The notes beneath the pieces were generated by a model. The model was not told the origin of the DNA, ran no database searches, and saw only the letters and a list, made by a program, of their open reading frames with translations. Made by a program: the position numbers and the translations under genes. Source: Datnioides undecimradiatus (lineage: Eukaryota > Chordata > Actinopteri > Lobotiformes > Datnioididae). From it: 64,000 nt of DNA. Numbering within the stretch: position 1 is the stretch's first letter; the number at the start of each line of letters is the position of its first letter. Positions 41,301-49,185 of this stretch are shown piece by piece. The stretch lies in assembly GCA_008933995.1 (NCBI GenBank), contig WARS01000015.1:1336001-1400000 (forward strand). Reading direction: 5' to 3'.

Positions 41301-43019
41301 TCAGACCACTAAAACCTTCCCATAAATCTCCTCCGGTCCCCCCAGATGTCTGCTGTTGTCAGATATCATGCCTTGACAATGCCTTCCACCATCATTGTCT
41401 TGACAGAAATATGATATGTGAAACTGCAATGTCACATCACTTAACATGATTTAGCCTAAGCTATCCTGCACCATTTTAATCAATCAAAAATGTCACCTTT
41501 TTCCCTGTAATGATAGTAGAGGTATAGGATCCCTGTGTTGGGGTGATCTATAAGACTTATCTAGGCTACTGATTTATGACTACTGCCAGCTAATGTACTA
41601 AAGCAGCCTCCTCTCTTCCTGCCATCAGGGTTTCTATCAATTGGCAAATAAGTAGGCCAGTATTACCTCATGGGCAGGGAAGAGGACACTTCATGTCATG
41701 TGTAAACCCTAGGTACAGGCCATTATGTGTGTTTGAGACCTACAGAAATACCCTTTAATGCACAACCAGGTAATCTGTTTCCCAGGTCCTGCATATGCAC
41801 ACGTGGTACCTCAAGCTAGTTTAGATAAAGATGTCCGTCAAATGTCAGACGGTATGTATGGTGGTTGCTAATGGATCCTATGGACTTGGGCTCTTACACA
41901 TCCTTTGATCAAATGTCTCCTGAAGCTAATTGATATGTAAACATTTGCAAAGCCCCACTGGATAATGGCAGCTTTCTGCAAATCAACATCAGAGCACTAA
42001 CAGTACATCAGACTGGTTTTCATAGCTTGTCCCAATAACTTACACACTTACACTAAACACTGGAAGACCTTTCAGACGTTGACCTAAACACAACACAACT
42101 CTGTTTGGAGATCATAGACAGTGACAGAGAATAACACAAAACATCAAAGTTAGCAGGGGAAATTAATGGATTAATGGAAATTCATCTACTAAACAATGTT
42201 TTTCTCTGTTATAAATGACAGAGTACATGCATTCCCCTCATAAAACCTGCACCAGACCAGAACCTGACACACACACAAAATGTCTGTCTATTCACAAAAT
42301 CAACAGCATTAACTCATAGCAATGCAATGAATTGCACTGAGACAAAACAATAAAAAAGGACCAAAAACCGGGGCCTGTACCTGTAATCACAATGGAGTGA
42401 CTGGATCCACATGCAAACAGTTTGACCGTGCCGAGCCTGAACACTGCAGACTCCCTCAGATGGGCCTCCTCTGGACAGACACTACCTGGCCTGCCATGTC
42501 CGGTCTGGCCAAGCTCTCCACTGCCCCAGCAAAGTAGGTTCATGTCCAACTCTCACTGTTCGTCCTGGGAACACAGAGATGAGGAATGTCTTTTGACAAA
42601 ATAGCAAGAGTAAAGAAAGTTGATCATTTTCAGCGTCATTTGATTCATAAACAGGAACTGTGTACATGCTTGTAAAGTTAGGACTGTTAGACCTGTACAA
42701 ATATTTACATCTTCATCTTCATCATTTCTTCATCTAGTCATAATAAGTCACTTGTTGTAAATGAAAAGTGTACAACATAATGAAAAAATGGCGGAAATGT
42801 TTCCAAACAGCTGTTTACAAGCACAGGTCTTCCAGTCAGCATCAAGCTCGCATAAAACCAATTTGAAGTTCCCAGCCTTATTTATAACGAACTGTGGACT
42901 TGATGTAGATCACCAATACTCTTCTCGACGTGTTTATTTATAATCTGCCCTCTGTGCTAATTAGAATGTGACCCTGCACACGCATGCAAACACACATGGA
43001 AGCTGAGTGTATGTGCATG

Positions 43020-43069
<50 letters not shown>

Positions 43070-46000
43070 CAAGCAATATTACCAGCACAATTCCATCCGA
43101 CTGATATTGGAATTTTCCGAAAGAGCAAACCAATAGATAACCTATTACAAAACTATAAGAGATCAATAGCTAATTTCTTTGCATTGATTACCACTTGGAC
43201 ATTTAACATGCGCCCTGTGGCCACAATGTGTGTTCCACAAGCTTAGATCCCCATTGGCCCTCATGAGTATTAAAATTATCGATTCAGACAGAGGACTAAA
43301 AATGTCAAGCTGTTCATTAATCTTAATAAAGACTGGACTTGACCAAGGCACCCTTTTTCCCCAATGCAGGGATACAACCTATCCAACTAGGAGCACATAC
43401 ACGGCATAGATTAATGAGCTTCTACTGAGAGCTGTGATTTAAGTCTTTGCCATTAATAGATCAATTGCAAAAGAACAAGTCTTTTATAATAGTGCTTACT
43501 TTTACCGAGGGTGCAGCTCAAAACATCTTAAAATTTATTTTGACCCTTCAATAGAAGTTATTTGTTGAGAAATATCAAAGAAACTTCAAAACACAAGCAG
43601 TGTGGCACTAACGAGGTCTATGTGTGATATGAAGCTGCATCTGCTGTTATGCTACAGATGGCCCTCCGCGGTCCATAATGGACAAATGTTACCAGGCACT
43701 GCCTAACAGCCAGTTTCATCTCTGCTTCATGTAGATGAATTCCAACGCATGCACGGCTGTCCTTAGCTTAATAAGGGCCCCTAAGCACGATTCGATTTGC
43801 TCACTTTTCATACATTTAATTACTTTCGTATTTCTGCCATACTTACCGATTGGCAGTCAAGCTGTTGCCATGATTTCCTACTTGCATATCCACTAATCAG
43901 GAGGACAGGTATGAGATCATTTTGAAAGAAACACATTTAGAGGATTGTCCTCTCAGATAAGCATCTGAGCATCTGAGCAAAATGTGTGCATAGAACAAAA
44001 CATAAGCCCATACCACATCTTGCAAACTAAAGACGTTGGTAGTTTTACAGTGATTCTACTATAATTAACACTAAAGGAGAAATCTTGTGAGATGATAAAA
44101 CACTTCAAGTAAACTCGGCACTAGACTCAAGCGCTGGTCAGTGTATTTTATTCTTGCAAGAATGAGAGAAAGTTCAAACGGACACGTATCCAAGTAAAAT
44201 CTGCAGAGGTTCTCCACTGAACATCAAATGCAAACAGCTTATATAGTAAAACAATAACCAAGTATTCTTGTGTGGAGCGCGTCATATCACCTGATGTGGT
44301 GTGATGGAAGAATGCAGAAACAGTTACAGGAAAACAGTTACATGAACAATCGTAATCACCAATGACGCTCTGTCTCTCCACCGTGACAGTAAACTCATGT
44401 GATTATCTGTATTGGAACAAACATCCTGTACCTTACTTGAAACATTTGACTACAGAATATAATTTCCATTATATTACTTGAAACATCTCAATACAGAGCA
44501 TACATTTCCATTACACCCTCAAGATTTTAGGCCAGTGAGTAAAAGCTGAACTCCTCTACACACACTGCCCTTGACATATCCCTTTTTGCTTATTAATTCT
44601 CTAGCTGATTTTACAAAACTTTGCTATGTGTGCACATTTCACAAGGCCCCCTCCGCAAAGCTGTGTTGGGTCACTTTCTGAAGAACTCACTTAGCTTGGG
44701 GTTTAGTTTTTGCATTATTCTTTTCCAGGTAGAGGCTATTCCTCTGACTTTCACAGACTAGCCCTTGCTTTTAGAATAGGCATTTCAAAGGATTTTGTGA
44801 AACCAAACCAAGCAGCACAAACATCCGTGGTCTTAAGTTGCAGTCCCTTCCTTCATATTATCTTCCTATGTGGTTATTTGTCGGTGTGGTGCTGCCCTGT
44901 ATAACACAGCACAGGCTGCAGTCGTTGTTCTGTATTTCTGCTAACTGGAAATAGTATTTAAGAATTAAACATTAGGTAATGAGCTACTGGAGATTTATAC
45001 TTAAAAATTATTTTTTTTTTTATAAATTGTCCCTGTTGAATTGGAAACATAACAAGCCACGACTCCAAACGTTAAGTTTTGTGTAAGAAAACCTTACTTA
45101 TTATAACCCAATGATATATGTAAAAATAAATGACTGCTGGAGTTCCCAACATATAATGTTCTTTCAATTGGGCCTTACCAACTGAAACAAATCTAAGAAA
45201 TAATTACTCATAAAAAAAGGAAATTAGACAAATTTGTCTGACACAGAGCATTCTTAGACTTGAAGCTAATACAGTATAAATTGCTTTCTGTCTCAAGTTG
45301 AAACATTACCAATGAGAAATTGACAATAGACAAGCATTTATAATGACATGAGGCACAAAATCTTAAGAATTTTAGCATTACACACTTTATAGTTAACAGC
45401 TACTTGTATTTGTCTACTAAAATGTACTGAGGACTTGATACTTGTTACTTGCCACAGCTACAAAAAGCTGATAATACCTAAAAAAAGTAAAAACTTAAAT
45501 GTAGATTGTGAAAACCAGCAGTCCTTGATTTAAAGTGTCTTTTGTTTGCATTCCAAGCATACATGGCAAAGACAAAAAAGCCAGAAACACACTTTTCAGA
45601 GCACAGCTACCAGCAACTAACCTGTGCCAGTGATCAAGAACTTTTCATTTATCTGTCTTCTTGTGTCACGCTTCCCTTTCTCCCTTTGTACTTCTGTTGT
45701 TGCTTTTGTTTTCTCACATGTGGCGCATTTGGTTGTCTTGTGGCTCTGACTTGATTTTCCTCCTCCTCCTCTCAATGCATTCACTGCATTGGCACGGTAA
45801 CGGTCTCCATAGCACCTACTGTTGACAGCATACCAGCTGATTGAGATTAGGTTGTCACTATTTAAACCTGGGAAAAGCAACAAGAGGTATTTTAGAAAGC
45901 CACTAACAAGGACAACGTTGTACAGAGTCATTCATGTCAACTTAGAAACTTGGGATTTTCAATTCAATTACAATTTTGGTTTCCAACATTATGAAAGAAA

Positions 46001-47200
46001 TTTATATTTTTTTGTTAAAGTTGAGTTTAAAGTCAATGTTTCATATTCCATCTCACAACAATGCTCTCATTTTGTCTCCTGCATTAAATCAGCTGCACCC
46101 CTTTCCTTTACAGCAGAGTACTCTCCAGCATTGGTTAACAAACTAACACAGTTGCTGTCTAGAACAATCAACTCTGATCTACGCAGTATTCATTTACGTC
46201 AAGGATAAGCAATTATGATTTAACACCCAGGGAACACACCTTGTTGAAACCTTACATATAAAACAACACAGCTCTTTAATCATCTGCCCGTATATCCTAC
46301 AGAAGATGAGAGCCTGTGTTTTCCCTAAATAATCAGAGATTGGGAAAACATTTTAAAAGAAAAAGATCCGACAAGATGCCAGCCACCAAACTATTAAAGC
46401 TATACTTCCAGCTCTAACAACACACCCAGGAGACAGTTGAATTTTGTTTGATGATTGCCTTGGGTACTATTACGTTGCTAATTGCTTTATTTGTTTGCCA
46501 TGATGTCCGTTTGGACCAGCTGCACGTTTCCTTTTTTGTAAAGCAGTTTGGGATAAACCTCCATAAAGAGCACTCTCGGAAACTGATCATGTGCTTCCTT
46601 CCAGGTTTGAGCATTCCTAACTATATCACTTCTCTGGTGTGGGCTAAAAAGGAAACGCCTGTTGGAAACACGCAGGAAACGCTTACCTGAAACTCAGAGC
46701 GGAAACCCGCCATACACCTGCATGTCCGTTTTGGGTTGTTTTGTTTTTGTTTGTTTGTTTGTTTTAATTAAGTGGCGTAACTAAGCCGATATATTCGGGT
46801 GTTCCCTTTCAGTCAAATTACAGACTCAGACTCATTTATTACAATTCCTGCATATGTTTAATCGAGTTTCAATGTAACTCAGTCACGGCACAAACTTATT
46901 AACGGCGTAGGTCAACGTAACTTCCGTTACATTTACGTTTACTTAGTTTAATTTTAGCTAGCTAGGCTGCAAACGAGATAGCGGATGTGTTTATACCTGC
47001 AAACATTTACAAACATATCGTTACCAAAACAAAAAAGGTTATGAGACTTACAGAGTGCAGAGGTACATTGACGAGGAGACGCTGGTGGCTGTCGGTTTGG
47101 TCCACGCGACGCAAAGCGAAAAAGGCCGGCCATCTTGACCGTGGCCTCTGACATGCGCATTACGCAGTCTCCTTCCTACGGCGTGAACTTTTAACGTTTA
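289..47200 (-). CDS. RCC1-repeat protein gene, 5' part (continues beyond base 1)
   Basis: This is a minus-strand gene built from four visible exons: non-coding exon 1 (about 47200-47052), exon 2 (42564-42381, start codon at 42543-42541), a 43-bp exon (2694-2652) and a 235-bp exon (523-289). All junctions are AG/GT and the phases agree (1, then 2, then 0). The joined reading frame gives 147 residues with RCC1 signatures: WGSGELGQTG near residue 6, CGSSHS near 46, FAWGNGTSGQLG near 60, CGSRHS near 109 and FGNNFYAQLG near 126. RCC1 repeats form blades of a beta-propeller, often a guanine-nucleotide exchange or protein-binding module. I cannot assign it to a named family such as HERC, RCBTB, RPGR, SERGEF or RCCD1. 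The 3' exons are outside the window, so the full length is unknown. The RCC1 fold is seen directly; any biochemical role is inference. Confidence 0.85.
524..2651 (-). other. Intron between RCC1 coding exons 2 and 3
   Basis: No recognisable gene, RNA or transposon was seen. On the minus strand one frame stays open from 2314 to 1535 (about 260 codons, first true ATG at about 2275). It contains serine-rich CT-repeat sequence and matches no family I know; it is treated here as non-coding. Confidence 0.6.
2652..2694 (-). CDS. RCC1-repeat gene, 43-bp coding exon 2
   Basis: A strong acceptor (cctttccttttctccacag) precedes, and a consensus donor (gtaagtgg) follows, a 43-base exon. It enters in phase 1 and leaves in phase 2, exactly the phases needed to join the exons at 42 kb and 0.5 kb. 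It encodes VDNRIFAWGNGTSGQ across its junctions, the core of an RCC1 blade. Because it is so short, gene predictors without transcript data could easily miss it. Confidence 0.85.
2695..5030. other. Intronic block, mostly featureless
   Basis: Nothing recognisable as coding was seen. A T-rich degenerate repeat of the type ttttcttgttttt occupies about 4549-4625. The remainder is unique-looking sequence. Confidence 0.4.
5040..5530. other. C-rich/GC-rich intronic patch
   Basis: C runs at about 5065 and 5132, a GC-rich stretch at 5160-5240 and GCTAG-CCCC repeats at about 5305-5330 keep frames open on both strands by composition. The open frame on the minus strand (5520-5128) has no family motif and is rejected as coding. 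Confidence 0.45.
5701..6640. promoter_or_regulatory. Candidate enhancer: TAATTA cluster beside CpG-rich DNA
   Basis: TAATTA palindromes occur at 6059-6064, 6080-6085 and 6176-6181, with further ATTA/TTGACA words around them. They are followed directly by CpG-rich sequence at about 6195-6560. Homeodomain-site clusters of this kind are common in developmental enhancers. Conservation cannot be judged from one sequence. Confidence 0.4.
7458..7521. repeat. Two poly(A) tracts
   Basis: A17 at 7458-7474 and A21 at 7501-7521, separated by a short unique sequence. No flanking SINE promoter boxes were recognised. Confidence 0.9.
7741..8940. promoter_or_regulatory. Candidate conserved non-coding block
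   Basis: A long complex stretch with few simple repeats, rich in TAAT, AATTA and ATTA words (for example 7877, 7938 and 8700-8770), interrupted by A tracts at about 7825 and 8070. It reads like the enhancer blocks found in introns near developmental genes. No coding potential was seen. Confidence 0.35.
8941..13368. other. Intronic block with no gene
   Basis: Unique-looking non-coding DNA. Notable items are a perfect 10-bp-stem hairpin at 9240-9263, an AAC repeat at about 11137-11155 and TG/CA-rich DNA at about 12650-12800. Open frames here lack known motifs. Confidence 0.45.
13369..13392. repeat. Poly(A) tract
   Basis: An uninterrupted run of 24 A. Confidence 0.95.
13431..15130. promoter_or_regulatory. 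Candidate conserved non-coding block with a GCAG-type repeat
   Basis: 14380-14620 and 14860-15130 are complex sequence with enhancer-like words such as GATTAGC and AATTAG. A short (GCAGGCAA/GCAG)n repeat lies at 14692-14723. No exon with splice sites was found. Confidence 0.3.
15131..16660. other. Intronic block with CT-rich DNA and a GT repeat
   Basis: CT-rich sequence lies at about 15400-15480. A GC/GT repeat lies at about 16455-16491. Nothing coding was recognised. Confidence 0.45.
16661..17460. promoter_or_regulatory. Candidate conserved non-coding block
   Basis: A repeat-free complex stretch including AATTAA, CAATTAATGG and ATTTAGAC words. It has enhancer-like composition and no coding signal. 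Inference only. Confidence 0.3.
17671..17780. promoter_or_regulatory. Short CpG cluster inside the giant intron
   Basis: Roughly 20 CpG dinucleotides fall in about 110 bases (CTCGCTCGCCTCGG, GAGCGCGCAGCCGC, CCGACCGCGGGGACGCGCG), far denser than the surrounding DNA. It could be an unmethylated enhancer or an internal promoter. The open frame that covers it on the minus strand is a product of its composition. Confidence 0.4.
18464..18486. repeat. Poly(A) tract
   Basis: A run of 23 A. A GAA repeat follows at about 18685-18702. Confidence 0.95.
19732..19781. repeat. (CA)n microsatellite
   Basis: About 50 bases of CA repeat with two CG interruptions. Confidence 0.97.
21061..22720. other. AT-rich block with an enhancer-like core at 22000-22480
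   Basis: Very AT-rich sequence with many A and T runs. 22010-22300 is more complex (TTAATTGGTCAC, ACAGGTGATTG, AATTAATTG). A CTCF-like motif is present at 22381-22397 on the minus strand. No coding exon was seen. Confidence 0.35.
22851..22880. repeat. (TG)n microsatellite
   Basis: About 15 TG units. Confidence 0.95.
23281..25640. other. Intronic block: enhancer-like DNA, RFX-like site, poly(C)
   Basis: 23290-23690 is complex DNA containing GTTGCTATGGAGAC at 23660-23673, which resembles an RFX X-box. A run of 16 C follows at 23695-23710. CA-rich DNA lies at about 24315-24330 and G runs at about 24760-24860. 25060-25600 is AT-rich. No gene was recognised. Confidence 0.4.
25641..27750. other. 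Intronic block with no gene
   Basis: Unique-looking DNA. 26880-27460 is complex and enhancer-like (GATTAGAATATCAATAATACC, GGGCCATTATTTAAACC). A run of 21 T lies at 27732-27752. Open frames lack motifs. Confidence 0.4.
27967..28127. repeat. Three-copy diverged tandem repeat, 53-bp period
   Basis: The core AAACCCTTCCCC starts at 27984, 28037 and 28090, exactly 53 bases apart. The surrounding sequence also matches, for example ATCCTGTG starts and TTGTTAT ends in copies 2 and 3. It is a minisatellite-like repeat in non-coding DNA. Confidence 0.8.
29106..29170. repeat. (TG)n microsatellite, longest in the window
   Basis: About 60 bases of nearly perfect TG repeat, followed by TATATATACACATACGCACG. 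Confidence 0.97.
29500..30800. promoter_or_regulatory. Candidate conserved non-coding block
   Basis: 30440-30800 is complex, repeat-free sequence with TAATTA at 30474-30479 and AATTTGC, AATTAG, AATTTAATAAG words. 30296-30420 is purine-rich simple sequence. The composition suggests an enhancer; this is inference. Confidence 0.35.
30937..30949. repeat. Poly(G) tract preceded by poly(A)
   Basis: About 15 A at 30914-30928 and 13 G at 30937-30949. Confidence 0.9.
31380..32200. promoter_or_regulatory. Candidate conserved non-coding block
   Basis: 31840-32160 is dense, repeat-free sequence with AATAAATAAAC, TGATGAATATTTGC, TTGCAATTAGTCGG and AACAATTAACACGG words. It is enhancer-like in texture and has no coding frame with splice sites. 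Confidence 0.35.
32308..32345. repeat. (TG)n microsatellite
   Basis: TG/CG repeat of about 38 bases. Confidence 0.95.
33140..37200. promoter_or_regulatory. Intronic block with several enhancer-like stretches
   Basis: 34330-34560 (AAATAATTCAGTC, GCTAATTTTGTGACC, GCAATTATTTGGC) and 35830-36300 are the most enhancer-like stretches. They are separated by GA-rich simple repeats at about 35110-35140. Nothing coding was recognised. Confidence 0.33.
37201..40260. other. Intronic block with no gene
   Basis: GA/CT-rich simple sequence at about 37420-37470 and 37975-38000 (CTGT repeats), AT-rich sequence at 38880-39420. No exon, RNA or transposon was recognised. Confidence 0.45.
40401..40417 (-). promoter_or_regulatory. 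CTCF-like binding motif
   Basis: The minus strand reads TCGCCACTAGGTGGCAC and matches 16 of 17 positions of the vertebrate CTCF core consensus (YGRCCASYAGRKGGCRS). Occupancy is not known. Confidence 0.55.
40422..42300. other. Intronic block close to RCC1 coding exon 1
   Basis: Complex AT-rich sequence with no exon. 41340-41950 is repeat-free and may hold conserved elements. Nothing coding was recognised. Confidence 0.4.
42381..42564 (-). CDS. RCC1-repeat gene, exon 2 with the start codon
   Basis: The acceptor is tctgtgttcccag and the donor is ACAG followed by gtacag. In the coding frame a TGA lies four codons upstream of the ATG at 42543, inside the same exon, so this ATG opens the protein. 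The coding part (42543-42381) gives 54 residues beginning MNLLCWGSGELGQ and ending in CGSSHSIVIT, typical of RCC1 blade edges. It ends in phase 1. Confidence 0.87.
43023..43067. repeat. (CA)n microsatellite
   Basis: About 45 bases of perfect CA repeat in the intron between RCC1 exons 1 and 2. Confidence 0.97.
44086..44515 (-). mobile_element. Likely solo LTR of a retrotransposon
   Basis: On the minus strand the segment starts TGTAATGGAAATG and ends near TCATCTCACA. It carries two about 41-bp U3-like direct repeats (44432-44515), a TATA box in TATATAAGCTG at about 44247-44237, and an AATAAA signal near 44148 followed by CACTGACC. This order (repeats, TATA box, poly(A) signal) is that of an LTR. 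No gag, pol or env reading frame adjoins it, so it looks like a solo LTR. The exact ends are uncertain and no target-site duplication was confirmed. Confidence 0.55.
44516..47051. other. 5' part of RCC1 intron 1
   Basis: AT-rich sequence without a recognised gene. Open frames on the plus strand (for example 45822-46208 and 46448-46690) lack motifs and splice context. GTTT repeats lie at about 46740-46765. Confidence 0.5.
47052..47200 (-). promoter_or_regulatory. RCC1-repeat gene, 5' non-coding exon 1 and core promoter
   Basis: A consensus donor (CTCT followed by gtaagtctc) ends an exon at 47052. It holds ATGs at about 47160, 47154 and 47133 in one frame, but splicing to the exon at 42564 creates TGA at the junction. 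This would be an upstream ORF rather than the main start. The sequence AAGATGGCCGGC at 47136-47125 fits a YY1 site, common just downstream of start sites of TATA-less promoters. The upper boundary is approximate. Confidence 0.6.
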
Positions 47201-47208
47201 AGAGCTAG

Positions 47209-47900
47209 AGTGTAGTGGTGTGCGATACTGCATGTTTTGGTATCGATCCGATACCAAGTAAATACGGGCCTGCTTTTCAATAAATAAGGTGGATGCTTCA
47301 TTGAATTGCTAAATCTCAATTCATTTTCATGACCTTAAGTGTTTTTTGTGATGTTTCCTTTTTTTATTATTAAATAGTTAAAACCCAGGACAGAATTAGG
47401 ACAAAGTTTATAATTAAATAGAAAATGCTTTATTATCAAATTTGTTTCAGAAAATAAATAAATAAAAATAAATAAAAAGTGCACGCAAACCAGTAAACAA
47501 ATTAAAACAAACAAGTACTGTTGAGAAACTATAATACAAAAATTAAATTAAATTTCTCAACAACAAAAACAACAACTGGGGAAAATATAAATAATATGTA
47601 AACAACTTAACAACCCCCAAAGCCTTTAGTTAGTCTGTGCAGAACAAAGGTTTTGGGTACAGGTTTTTGTTCAAGAACAGTATCATATTAACATTTTTTG
47701 CTTTTAATGCACTTCGTCTGTGACTCACTAACTGCCCTGCTTTTGCGCGTCTAAGTCACGTCACGTGACTCACGTGACGGCGCAACATCTAAACACAAGA
47801 GGGGGGAGGGGGAGCAAAGTATGCCTGCTCTGAGCTGACACAGGAGCGGCGAGTCCGGCGACCTGGCTGTTTCCTCTTTGCCGAAACCGTTGAGTTCTTG
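47209..47900. mobile_element. DNA-transposon-like repeat (TATCGATCCGATACC family)
   Basis: It begins near TAGTGGTGTGCGATAC and contains the inverted repeat GGTATCG-ATC-CGATACC at 47239-47255, followed by AAGTAAATACGGG. I recognise this sequence type as a common interspersed, hAT-like DNA element of fish genomes. Two E-box palindromes lie near its far end. Its right boundary is not clear and no transposase frame is visible. Confidence 0.5.
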
Positions 47901-48130
47901 ACATGCTGGATATCCGCATTATAATTCTTACTTAAGATATTTATAATATAATTGTTTCTAATCATAATTTTATTCACGAGTATAAAAAAACAACATAGAT
48001 ATCCAACTGGTCATTTTGAATATCATCTGTAAGTCATAAGGTGGTTTTGGAGTTTCAGAATTACATTATGGATATCAGGAAATGGTATTTTTAATTCATT
48101 TTGACTAGGAGGAACTGAATATTTGTTATA
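47901..48130. repeat. Degenerate GATATC-containing repeat
   Basis: GGATATCC at 47908, AGATATCC at 47997 and GGATATCA at 48070 occur in a similar AT-rich context, ending in TTCATTTTGACTAGG. It resembles a decayed interspersed repeat. Weak support. Confidence 0.3.
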
Positions 48131-49185
48131 AACATCCAGTCTTGCAATTCAATGGTAAAACAGCCACCTTTCACAGAGAGATGAGAGATGTCTTTGATAG
48201 AGTTTGACTGGTACAAATAAAGTTGTAGATATTTCTGAAAGACAATTTCTGCTGGAAGGATCGTTGTTGTGAGTACCTTTAAATGTCTGACTAGTAAGAA
48301 TGCAGTTTTAACCAAGAAAAATGGTTTGTAAAATGTGAATACAAATAGGGTGTGGTTCCACTGAGAGAAAGAGCAAGAGTCACATAATCTTTTGTGATCA
48401 CCTGATGCTCATGAGCAGACAGACTAACACAATCCGAATAATCAAATGGGATATGGTAACGTTGGGTAATCAACGCATCTCGGTTAAAATTTCAAGAGAA
48501 CATTTTGGCTTTTTTGCTTCCGTTTTATTTTTTAGTTTCAACCAAGACTTCCGGAATACGCTGCAAGCCTTCAAAATAAAATCACGAAGTGGTTTTTTTG
48601 TACATGTTTGGGAATACAACGACGCAGTATAATTTTTCGGTGTGCAGTAATCTCTATATGCATCGTTTTCACTTATTTTCAATAAACAGTCTCATTCTTT
48701 CTGTACGTGTGGGTTGAATGATTCTCCTAAATAACTTAACTTTTATAAATCGTGTACATTTTATTTCAACGTTCGTTTTATCGTGAGGGTCAAAAGCCCA
48801 TATCCTGTCAGTGGTTCACCCGAACATATTTCCAATAGACCGCAACTGCTAATAACCTAAATCCATATTTTTGGTACATGAACGCAACACACGTGCACCT
48901 CAACCTTATTCTCCTCTAGGGGGCTCCGTACCATTTGGGAGCGATTACAACGTTTCCCAAGCCCCCAGTTTCCCCTCTGTACATTTGATGGCAGTAGAGG
49001 TCTTCGCACGGACTTTGGTAAGGCGTGTCCTGTCCAGAAATCTAGTCATGTGTGGTGCCATTTTAGCAAAACAGCATACGGCTATACCGCCTTGAAATTA
49101 GCAGGTGTTTCGGTCTGGTGTTTTCTTTAGTATTTTAGCCGATATAGACTTAATATTTATTATTACTTTACGCTACTCTACAGCA

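Larger units (their letters stand above)
2695..42380 (-). other. Giant first coding intron of the RCC1-repeat gene (about 39.7 kb)
   Basis: The span contains no exon I can support and no obvious transposon ends. Its content is described in the block entries below: AT-rich, enhancer-like stretches alternating with microsatellites and homopolymers. Open frames inside it lack family motifs, and several are low-complexity (TG, CT or GA repeats). Confidence 0.7.

Noticed and set aside
46954-47160. Exon 1 frame beginning MRMSEATVKMAG as the N terminus of the RCC1 protein
   Set aside because: Splicing to 42564 produces TGA at the junction, and a further in-frame TGA precedes the real ATG in exon 2.
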